Assembly: GCA_964442745.1 (NCBI GenBank)
Contig: CAYUAI010000103.1
Location: 1-13,203, forward strand
DNA: 13,203 nucleotides
From: CAYUAI01 sp964442745
GTDB lineage: Bacteria; Pseudomonadota; Gammaproteobacteria; S012-40
Direction: 5' to 3'
Shown in pieces: positions 1 through 5,454 of this stretch. Made by a program: the position numbers and the translations under genes. A model generated the notes under the pieces. It did not search any database. It saw nothing but the letters and a program-made list of their open reading frames with translations, and was not told where the DNA came from. Every line of letters begins with the position of its first letter. Position 1 is the first letter of the stretch.

Positions 1-18
1 CAAAGTGGCTTACCCTCG

Positions 19-525
19 TTAATAATAATTATCAATCGTATTTAGAACTGCTGGTGAGTCAATGGAAGTCTTGACAGAGTTTCCCATCAAGGGTTTTTCT
101 TGATCAAGCGAGGCAGATGGGTTTGGCGGCGATGCCGTTGTATAGCGAGACTTTGATGACGGAAATTGCAAACCATCAAATGCCTTATGGATAGCGGCCG
201 GTATTTGTTGCCTTTGCGTAATATTGTCGATGGCTTGGCACAACGTATTCAATAAATGATCCGTCAGGCTTTCTTCATTACGGCATGCCGCTACCAACTC
301 CAACGTGACTAACTGGTTTAACAATATTTGCCGGAGATCTCGGTGAGGCCAATCCAGCTGATCAAGTTCAGGTAACTCACCACGCAACAAACAGGCTCGC
401 CATTGCAAGATGCCAGTGACACGTGTTTTTAAGCGACCATGGTGCAAAGTGATTACCGCCCGATAAAGTCCTTCTGGCAGTGCATCAAGGTATTTAAAGT
501 GTTCACTTAATCGCAATACCGCCAT
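19..525 (-). CDS. unrecognised 168-aa protein, last visible gene of the ravA operon
   Basis: I do not recognise this protein. Residues 1-120 look mostly helical and Leu-rich, with no signal peptide or membrane segment; the last 45 residues are Ser/Pro/Asn-rich and probably disordered. The ATG lies 1 nt after the ravA stop (TGACATG) with no clear Shine-Dalgarno, which points to translational coupling. In Escherichia coli the gene after ravA is viaA, a VWA-domain protein of about 480 aa; this product is far shorter and shows no MIDAS (DxSxS) motif. The VWA partner may therefore start beyond the left edge: 5-13 nt after this stop, on the minus strand, there is a GAGGG followed 9 nt later by a TTG at positions 3-1. 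It could be a split-off N-terminal helical region of a ViaA-like protein or an adaptor. That it is a real gene is likely from its position; its function is unknown. Confidence 0.7.
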   Translation of the reverse strand: MAVLRLSEHFKYLDALPEGLYRAVITLHHGRLKTRVTGILQWRACLLRGELPELDQLDWPHRDLRQILLNQLVTLELVAACRNEESLTDHLLNTLCQAIDNITQRQQIPAAIHKAFDGLQFPSSKSRYTTASPPNPSASLDQEKPLMGNSVKTSIDSPAVLNTIDNYY

Positions 526-526
526 G

Positions 527-2047
527 TCAAGCCGCCACCGGAAGCTGCTGAAACCCTACCTGTATTTTTTTGACTTGCTCACTAAGTTTCGTCACACGAT
601 CTAAGTTTTTAGTGAGTATCTGGCGTGCCGTTTCAGAAAAACCTTGACTAATCCATAAATGCTGGTCAACACACTCGGCTAAACTGGCTAGCATGGTAAT
701 CACTTGATCGCGGTAATCATCAATATCTGTCAATAAGCCGTTTAATTCTTCACCGCGATGCTTAATGTGCTCAGCGCTGTATTGAACCGACTGCAGACAC
801 GCTTGGTATTGCTGGTTGATACGCAATCGATTGGCGGCATCAGCGATATAATCGTTTAGGCTAACCCATTGACCATCAATATGGCGCTGACGGTGATAGT
901 CATCAAAAAAATGTTGAGCAAGTTCACTCTGGGTATAACCTTTGCCCTCATTTTTTCGATTTTTTCCATCCGCTGGGGCGATATATAAAAATTCACCATT
1001 TTGTTCTGCAAGATAACTGCGGCCCGATGTTGTGGTCACATGACCTTGCGGGTCGTAATATAAATTCTCACCCTGCTCATTACTCAATGGAATGGTTTTG
1101 TCTTGCTCCTCTTGTAAAGTTTGCTGCCATACCTCCACCACTTTATTGAGTTGTTGTAAATTAACTTGTTGCTGGGTGCCCAGTTGCTGCTGATACCAGT
1201 CAAAAATCATCGAGTGCTGTGCTGGTGCCTCCCATAAGCAGTGTTGGAGCAACCAGCAATCCCACACCGATACTATTTTTTTCCCATTAGTATAAACCGC
1301 CACTTTTAGCAGCTTGATGATTTTTCGCCAACGACGATCAGAGACATAAATATTTTTGTGTTGCAGAAAGACACGCAAATCTTTTAATAAACGAATCACC
1401 TCAGGGGATAAGTCAATTTGTGCGGCCTGTTGTTGCATAACGGCTAAATCAGCCGCCTGTAGTTGATTTTCGGTATTTATCTGAAAAGCCGCCTCATTGA
1501 TTTCCAAGAGTTCAGCAAACCCTTGTTCCGATACGGCGGTCACCTGACAGCGCAATAAAAACCGGTCATACAAGGCATTGAGCTCTTCGCCACTCGGTAG
1601 CTCATTGCTTGCTGCCACTACGGTAATTAAGGGTGTCTTGATCCTTTGATCACCATTGTCAAATTCACGCTCGTTAAGCAAGGTCAGTAAGCTGTTCAAA
1701 ATAGCACTATTGGCTTTGAATATTTCGTCAATAAAAGCAATCGTGGCGGTCGGCAAATAACGCGCGGTCAAGCGTTCATACCGATCTTGCTCCAACGCCT
1801 TAATGGACAATGGCCCAAACAATTCTTCCGGCACTGAAAAGCGGGTTAACAGTCGCTCAAAATATTGCCCATCACTAAACGCATGGCGTACTCGCCGAGC
1901 CAGTTCACTTTTTGCCGTTCCCGGTGGTCCCAATAACAATAAATGTTCGCCTGCCAAAGCAGCCAGCAAGACTAAACGCAGCGGAACCTCTCGTTCGATA
2001 AGTCCTTGTGATAAATTTTGAAGTAATGTCTGCAGCTTTTTCTTCAT
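527..2047 (-). CDS. ravA: MoxR-family AAA+ ATPase, RavA-like
   Basis: A 506-aa AAA+ ATPase close in length to E. coli RavA (498 aa). Walker A GPPGTAKS is at residues 40-47, the Walker B aspartate-glutamate at 107-108 (FIDEIFK), sensor 1 N148 in AASNELP, and the arginine finger R162 in ALYDRFLLR. RavA signatures follow: TRFSVPEELFGPLS near 68-81 and the YVSDRRWRK helix region. Known RavA works as a hexamer with a VWA protein and acts as a chaperone on respiratory complexes. Residues from about 320 on hold a stretch resembling a short YD-type repeat (NLYYDPQGHV), then a charged segment and a helical, probably coiled C-terminus; I cannot match this to the E. coli LARA domain that binds the lysine decarboxylase LdcI, so that partner should not be assumed. 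The ATG lies 3 nt after the DUF2797 stop and lacks a good Shine-Dalgarno, so coupling is likely. Confidence 0.93.
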   Translation of the reverse strand: MKKKLQTLLQNLSQGLIEREVPLRLVLLAALAGEHLLLLGPPGTAKSELARRVRHAFSDGQYFERLLTRFSVPEELFGPLSIKALEQDRYERLTARYLPTATIAFIDEIFKANSAILNSLLTLLNEREFDNGDQRIKTPLITVVAASNELPSGEELNALYDRFLLRCQVTAVSEQGFAELLEINEAAFQINTENQLQAADLAVMQQQAAQIDLSPEVIRLLKDLRVFLQHKNIYVSDRRWRKIIKLLKVAVYTNGKKIVSVWDCWLLQHCLWEAPAQHSMIFDWYQQQLGTQQQVNLQQLNKVVEVWQQTLQEEQDKTIPLSNEQGENLYYDPQGHVTTTSGRSYLAEQNGEFLYIAPADGKNRKNEGKGYTQSELAQHFFDDYHRQRHIDGQWVSLNDYIADAANRLRINQQYQACLQSVQYSAEHIKHRGEELNGLLTDIDDYRDQVITMLASLAECVDQHLWISQGFSETARQILTKNLDRVTKLSEQVKKIQVGFQQLPVAA

Positions 2048-2050
2048 GAT

Positions 2051-2869
2051 CTAGACCATAAATTCAATTTCATAGCCAGTGTATTTTCGCATATTTATCA
2101 CACCGCAATCCAAGATAAGATACTGCCCCTTAATGCCCTGCAATACCCCTGTTACTTCAGGTGTTTTATCTAAATTTAATGAAGTAATTTTGCTCGGATA
2201 CTGTAATACCGGAAAAGTGAGTTCAGTCACCATTTGATTTTCAACCGTTTGAATAGCCTCATCGCCAAAACGATCAACAAGTTCATTAATCGCTGGCTGG
2301 CAAATGGCCAATAGTCGATCTCGCTGGGCCACTAAATCTAAGCGGGAGGCCTCGGCTTTTAACAGGGTGCGCCAATGGGTTTTATCAGCGACATGGTTTT
2401 TAAATGCGACTTCGAGCAACCCCACTTGATAGCGCGTTTGTACCTGAAAAATAGCCAAGGCTTGCTGTGCCCCTTGATCGATCCAGCGAGTGGGAATTTG
2501 AGTGGCTCGGGTAATGCCGACTTTGAGTGCCGATGAATTAGCTAAATACAAAAAGTGGGGTTGCATGCAATGAGCTAAACCCCACTCAGGTTCTCGGCAG
2601 GTACCTTGATCAAAATGACATTGTTCAGGTTTGACAATGCACATATCACAAGCCGCTAATTTCTGCATACAAATAAAACAATGCCCCTGGCGATAGGATT
2701 TTTTAGTTTTTTTACCGCAATGGATACAGTGGATTTGTTCCGTATAGCGAAAACCAATGGTTTTGCCTAGCAGTGGATTAATGTGAATGCGCTCATCGCC
2801 AACGGGTAGCCAGTATTGCACTGGTGAATCCAGTTTGGCTTGCATTTTTCTGATGTTTCCTATAGGCAT
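2051..2869 (-). CDS. DUF2797 family protein with cysteine cluster
   Basis: A 272-aa protein with the DUF2797 layout. The N-terminus carries the typical GNIRKM start motif. A cysteine-rich block follows (C48, C51, C64, C67, C74, C77, C84, C91, C101), arranged as CxxC pairs likely to bind zinc. Next comes FLYLAN with KVGIT and an arginine-containing helix (residues about 106-130), which resembles the core of GIY-YIG-type nuclease folds; that resemblance is my inference. The family has no settled function; a nucleic-acid role would fit. The ATG is preceded by AAGGAG (2882-2887) at a long spacing of 12 nt; the next in-frame ATG, codon 9, would cut into the conserved start, so the longer form is kept. 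It heads the operon with ravA. Confidence 0.9.
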   Translation of the reverse strand: MPIGNIRKMQAKLDSPVQYWLPVGDERIHINPLLGKTIGFRYTEQIHCIHCGKKTKKSYRQGHCFICMQKLAACDMCIVKPEQCHFDQGTCREPEWGLAHCMQPHFLYLANSSALKVGITRATQIPTRWIDQGAQQALAIFQVQTRYQVGLLEVAFKNHVADKTHWRTLLKAEASRLDLVAQRDRLLAICQPAINELVDRFGDEAIQTVENQMVTELTFPVLQYPSKITSLNLDKTPEVTGVLQGIKGQYLILDCGVINMRKYTGYEIEFMV

Positions 2870-2917
2870 TGCGACAAAATGCTCCTTGGGTTAAACGGGG
2901 GTAGTGAGTTCGCAACG

Positions 2918-2945
2918 AGTATAATACAATACAAAACACGAACAA
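2918..2945 (-). promoter_or_regulatory. putative sigma70 promoter of the DUF2797-ravA operon
   Basis: On the minus strand, -35 TTGTTC (2940-2945) and -10 TATACT (2918-2923) are separated by 16 nt, about 50 nt before the DUF2797 start. The only other AT-rich candidates in this 136-nt gap match less well. The match is by eye. Confidence 0.45.
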
Positions 2946-3005
2946 AATTTAAGTGGAGTTGTCAAGATTTGAGAAACCGTGGGTTCTGTGTCGAGAGGTG
3001 AATTG

Positions 3006-3467
3006 GTGGGTTTATTAAGAAATCGCTGGACAATCGGTACCAGCATTCTAGTGATTGCCGTGAGTTTCATTGTATGGCAACTTGGTCAGTTTGCTCGCGA
3101 TACCAGTCTCACTCACTGGTATGACGGACCAGCCGGTTATTTACAGGCTGTCAAGCAGCAGCAGCAAACTAATCAACCCATGGTGGTTTTTTTTTATACC
3201 GATTGGTGCCAGAGTTGTGAACAGCTTCGTGCAGAAATCTTGTCTTCCGAACCTTTCAAAGCCTTTAGCCTTAAGCTGCTTCCGGTAAAAATAAACCCAG
3301 AATATGGGCCGACAGAACAAGCACTTGCTGACAGTTTCGGGGTGGTTGGTTACCCCAGTTTTTATGTGATCCGCCATAAAATGGCGGACCCGGTGCGAAT
3401 TAAAAAAACAAACCGGATTAGTCCAGAATTGTTTATTCAGCAATGCCAACAAGCCATCGAGTCATGA
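3006..3467 (+). CDS. membrane-anchored thioredoxin-like protein (CQSC)
   Basis: A thioredoxin-fold protein tethered by one N-terminal membrane helix. From GTG 3006 it has 153 residues: a basic start (RNRW), a hydrophobic helix at about 9-29, then a thioredoxin domain with MVVFFYTDWCQSCEQL (active site C68-Q-S-C71) and the cis-proline loop in VGYPSFYVI. The positive-inside rule puts the domain in the periplasm. CQSC differs from thioredoxin CGPC and suggests a thioredoxin/DsbD-gamma-like redox partner rather than a general thioredoxin. I chose GTG 3006 because GAGAGG (2993-2998) lies 7 nt before it; the upstream GTG codons at 2979 and 2988 lack such a site. A run of nine T (3187-3195) encodes part of FF just before the active site. 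No terminator is visible after the stop. The gene is divergent from DUF2797 and appears monocistronic. Its substrate is unknown. Confidence 0.85.
   Translation: MGLLRNRWTIGTSILVIAVSFIVWQLGQFARDTSLTHWYDGPAGYLQAVKQQQQTNQPMVVFFYTDWCQSCEQLRAEILSSEPFKAFSLKLLPVKINPEYGPTEQALADSFGVVGYPSFYVIRHKMADPVRIKKTNRISPELFIQQCQQAIES
3370..3388. repeat. perfect 8-bp hairpin inside the thioredoxin-like gene
   Basis: TCCGCCAT, a 3-nt AAA loop and ATGGCGGA form a perfect stem within the coding sequence, encoding part of VIRHKMADP near the C-terminus. It is richer in GC than its surroundings. It may be a chance palindrome or a small inserted palindromic element; only one copy is in this window. Confidence 0.5.
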
Positions 3468-3505
3468 AACAAAGATAATGCTAATGAAGATCAAAAAAAA
3501 TACTA

Positions 3506-3534
3506 TTGGTAACTCAACGAGGACAAGCTAAAAT
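3506..3534 (+). promoter_or_regulatory. putative sigma70 promoter for the 37-aa membrane protein
   Basis: TTGGTA (3506-3511) and TAAAAT (3529-3534) are separated by exactly 17 nt. A start point near 3541 would leave a leader of about 40 nt before the small gene at 3582. Its position in the gap after the thioredoxin-like gene, together with the good spacing, supports it. Confidence 0.5.
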
Positions 3535-3581
3535 TATAAATGTAGACAAATTTAATTAGACTGCCAATTCGGAGTAAAATA

Positions 3582-3695
3582 ATGGAACGCAAAGCCGCAT
3601 TAATAATAAAAGAAATATCATTGGGGTTAGGGATTATTTTCAGCACCATATCAATTTGGATGCTATTGACCATTGTTCCAATGCTTATTTCTTAA
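3582..3695 (+). CDS. small single-pass membrane protein, 37 aa
   Basis: A short gene with its own signals. ATG 3582 follows GGAG (3571-3574) at a 7-nt spacing, and a -35/-10 pair lies upstream. The product begins MERKAALIIKE, a charged amphipathic start, and then runs hydrophobic (LGLGIIFSTISIWMLLTIVP) to a TAA at 3693, giving one membrane helix with the N-terminus probably inside. I know no family for it. Its 3' end faces DUF302 across an inverted repeat. Proteins of this size often act as regulators or subunits of membrane complexes, but nothing in the sequence assigns a partner. Confidence 0.6.
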   Translation: MERKAALIIKEISLGLGIIFSTISIWMLLTIVPMLIS

Positions 3696-3715
3696 CATAA
3701 TATTCGTTTAGTACA

Positions 3716-3756
3716 GGCATCCAAAAGCATAGTAATCCACGATGAGTTTGGATGCC
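3716..3756. terminator. 10-bp inverted repeat between convergent genes, probable bidirectional terminator
   Basis: GGCATCCAAA (3716-3725) and TTTGGATGCC (3747-3756) are perfect inverted arms around a 21-nt loop, placed between the 3' ends of the 37-aa gene and DUF302. There is no clean U-tract on either side, so it may end transcripts weakly or mainly protect 3' ends. A remnant of a small repeat element is the alternative. Confidence 0.5.
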
Positions 3757-3768
3757 ATTGTTGATGTC

Positions 3769-4158
3769 TTATAACGCATTTTTTACGTTTTCTAATTTCG
3801 CACGCACCTCGGTGGCAATGGATTCTACGTCTGGATTATCCACTAAACCTAAGACGGCCATTGGGTCCATAAATAAGACACGAATGGACTGATCCTCTTC
3901 TTCGCGCACCACCACATTACAAGGCAACAACAAACCAATGTCAGGCTCGGCATTAATGGCAATATTGGCCAAGGATGGGTTACACGCACCAAGAATTCGA
4001 TACGGTTTTCTATCGACATTAATTTTTTCTTTTAACGTGGCTTTAACATCAATATCCGTTAACACACCAAACCCCTCGGCTTTCAAACCCGCAATGACTT
4101 TCTCTACCACGGTATTAAAATGACCCTCCACGGTGGTGGCAAATCCATATCGACTCAT
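3769..4158 (-). CDS. DUF302 domain protein
   Basis: A 129-aa single-domain DUF302 protein. The family core is clear: YRILGACNPSLA at about 53-64 (C59), then PDIGLLLPCNVVVRE at 72-86 (C80) and the late MDPM. The protein is cytosolic, with no signal peptide. DUF302 proteins are small alpha/beta proteins of unsettled function that are often found near thiol or sulfur genes; that association is general knowledge, not proof here. The start is ATG 4158 because AGGAG (4166-4170) lies 7 nt before it; the reading frame stays open to a start at 4191, which would add 11 residues but overrun the ribosome binding site. The gene has a strong promoter with a dyad at -10 and a leader of about 110 nt that can fold. 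Confidence 0.92.
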   Translation of the reverse strand: MSRYGFATTVEGHFNTVVEKVIAGLKAEGFGVLTDIDVKATLKEKINVDRKPYRILGACNPSLANIAINAEPDIGLLLPCNVVVREEEDQSIRVLFMDPMAVLGLVDNPDVESIATEVRAKLENVKNAL

Positions 4159-4186
4159 CACATTTCTCCTCTGTTGAAAACAACAC

Positions 4187-4253
4187 TTCACACCCGGCCA
4201 TGTGATCTTCGTTTGACCCCGAATTCCCTCGTGATTATCGAAGTCCTGGTGTG
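4187..4253 (-). promoter_or_regulatory. foldable 5' leader of the DUF302 gene
   Basis: Within the predicted untranslated leader, TTCACACC (4187-4194) and GGTGTGAA (4246-4253) can pair perfectly. Inside them CTTCG (4205-4209) pairs with CGAAG (4237-4241), extended by a flanking GA/TC, giving a nested long-range stem. It ends 17-20 nt before the ribosome binding site. It matches no riboswitch I recognise. It could be a structured leader or a far-spaced operator. Confidence 0.4.
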
Positions 4254-4274
4254 AAATGCCGAGTTAAAAATCAT

Positions 4275-4304
4275 ACATTATATACATAATGTTGGCTGTC
4301 ACAA
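4275..4304 (-). promoter_or_regulatory. DUF302 promoter with dyad over the -10 box
   Basis: On the minus strand, -35 TTGTGA (4299-4304) and a perfect -10 TATAAT (4277-4282) are separated by 16 nt. The inverted repeat ACATTAT-N4-ATAATGT (4275-4292) covers the -10 box and the adjacent spacer, which is where a repressor dimer would block polymerase. AT-rich dyads over the -10 are typical of ArsR-type repressors, including the sulfide- or thiol-sensing ones; which regulator acts here is unknown. Confidence 0.55.
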
Positions 4305-4517
4305 TGCTTTGATTGAATTGCCCAGCCATGGATAACTGTTCAAAAAAACGGCGCGCACTTTGCGTTTACTGGGTCACTATTCAACTTAAAGTCTGATATT
4401 TATACACCACCGCTCGCTTAATTGGCATGCCTAAGCCTTTCATTCTACATCGGTATTATTTATACTGGCGGGCCAAGTATTAGGGTCAATATTATCGTAT
4501 TAACACAGGATCGTTCC
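4305..4517. other. intergenic region between divergent DUF302 and DUF2934 genes
   Basis: From the DUF302 start to the DUF2934 start there are about 360 nt. The left part holds the DUF302 leader and promoter. In 4305-4517 I see no gene with a credible ribosome binding site. A TATACT at 4461-4466 could be a -10 box for DUF2934, but no good -35 lies 15-19 nt before it. Confidence 0.4.
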
Positions 4518-4706
4518 ATGCTGCCACACCAACCATCCAAACAGTATCAATTAATTGCTGAAACTGCTTATTATTTGGCCGAAAAAGAAAGTTTCCAAGG
4601 TGACCCCATACAATACTGGCTAATCGCAGAAATGGAAATTGAAAAATCATCGACGACCAATCGTTCGCGGTATGGTCTATTACAATTGCCGGTTAATGCG
4701 CCTTAA
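4518..4706 (+). CDS. DUF2934 domain small protein
   Basis: A 62-aa protein whose core IAETAYYLAEKESFQGDP followed by YWLIAEMEIE matches the DUF2934 pattern (IxxxAYxLxEx...G...xxWLxAExEI). The function of the family is unknown; the proteins are small and usually helical. ATG 4518 is preceded by AGGA (4507-4510) at 7 nt. The frame is open upstream to a TTG at 4422, but those 32 extra residues match nothing in the family and lack a ribosome binding site. The gene is followed by a hairpin repeat and is probably not cotranscribed with DUF2760 200 nt downstream. Confidence 0.75.
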   Translation: MLPHQPSKQYQLIAETAYYLAEKESFQGDPIQYWLIAEMEIEKSSTTNRSRYGLLQLPVNAP

Positions 4707-4716
4707 TTTACCAGGC

Positions 4717-4750
4717 TGATGGGTAGCCCGAAGCGAAGTGAAACCCATCA
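4717..4750. repeat. hairpin repeat TGATGGGT...ACCCATCA
   Basis: Arms TGATGGGT (4717-4724) and ACCCATCA (4743-4750) enclose an 18-nt loop containing the partly self-similar AAGCGAAGTGAA. It lies 11 nt after the DUF2934 stop and looks like a dispersed REP-type or palindromic element that may also act as a 3' stabiliser or terminator. An 11-bp match to one arm, AACCCATCAAT, recurs at 8881-8891. Confidence 0.5.
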
Positions 4751-4827
4751 ATCACAAGCTCCCTTCCTTGCTAGCGCTTGCCGCCATTGCGATGACACCC
4801 TATCATAGCCGACGGTGCCTGTCTGTT

Positions 4828-4845
4828 AGAAGCTATATAGCTTCT
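4828..4845. repeat. perfect 18-bp palindrome upstream of DUF2760
   Basis: AGAAGCTATATAGCTTCT is exactly its own reverse complement and ends 57 nt before the DUF2760 start. It could be an operator for a dimeric regulator of the DUF2760-Hsp70 operon or the stem of a weak terminator. It is not followed by a long T-run. Confidence 0.5.
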
Positions 4846-4902
4846 TAGCCTTTCATCACCGAACAATTATTTTGGATCTTGTCTCTGATAAGGAGTTATT
4901 AC

Positions 4903-5454
4903 ATGAGTTCTACTGTTTTGCCGTTAATGACCCGCCTCTGCATTGCGTGGAAAACCATTAAAAACATCCTCAGTGATAGTGATTATGCAGCTAACCTACG
5001 TGATGCCTCGGCAAAAATATCGCCTCGCCTTGGCATCACAGACGAAACAGAACAAAATCCGCCATTGATCGAGAATAGCCCAGATTCAGCCTTGCAATTG
5101 CTCCGGTTACTTCAACGGGATGGACGTTTTATTGATTTTATTGAAGAAGATGTGGCTCATTTCAGTGACCAAGAAATTGGGGCAGCCACCCGACTCGTTC
5201 ACCAAGGGTGTCGAAAAGTGCTGCAGGCGCATTTTAACTTGGAGCCGATTCGCAGTGAATCCGAAGGTGAAAAAATCACCTTAGAGGCTAACTTTGATGC
5301 ATCTTCCATCAATTTAACCGGCAACGTGGTCGGTCAACCACCCTTTCAAGGCACACTGACTCATCGAGGGTGGCGAGCCACCGAAATTACCTTACCAAAA
5401 TTAGTGCAAACCCACGACATTACGGTATTGACCGCGGCGGAGGTTGAGTTATGA
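4903..5454 (+). CDS. DUF2760 protein, partner of Hsp70
   Basis: A 183-aa protein with the DUF2760 signature in its second half: LLQRDGRFIDFIEED, then IGAATRLVHQGCRKVL, then LTGNV with PPFQGTLTHRGWRA and a closing LPKL. It is cytosolic, with no signal peptide. Genes of this family usually sit directly before an atypical Hsp70, and here the stop overlaps the Hsp70 start as ATGA, so the pair is translationally coupled. A nucleotide-exchange or client-adaptor role for the Hsp70 is my inference. The start is ATG 4903, preceded by AAGGAG (4890-4895) at 7 nt; a TTG at 4879 is in frame but lies before that site. Confidence 0.9.
   Translation: MSSTVLPLMTRLCIAWKTIKNILSDSDYAANLRDASAKISPRLGITDETEQNPPLIENSPDSALQLLRLLQRDGRFIDFIEEDVAHFSDQEIGAATRLVHQGCRKVLQAHFNLEPIRSESEGEKITLEANFDASSINLTGNVVGQPPFQGTLTHRGWRATEITLPKLVQTHDITVLTAAEVEL

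Noticed and set aside
1803..2021. 72-aa plus-strand frame inside ravA
   Set aside because: It is a shadow of a strongly conserved AAA+ coding region and has no start signals.
2979..3005. Earlier GTG start for the thioredoxin-like gene
   Set aside because: GTG 3006 has GAGAGG at 7 nt; the earlier GTGs have no such site and would add residues before the basic membrane-anchor start.
4422..4517. N-terminal extension of the DUF2934 gene from TTG 4422
   Set aside because: There is no ribosome binding site and the 32 extra residues do not fit the family; ATG 4518 has AGGA at 7 nt.
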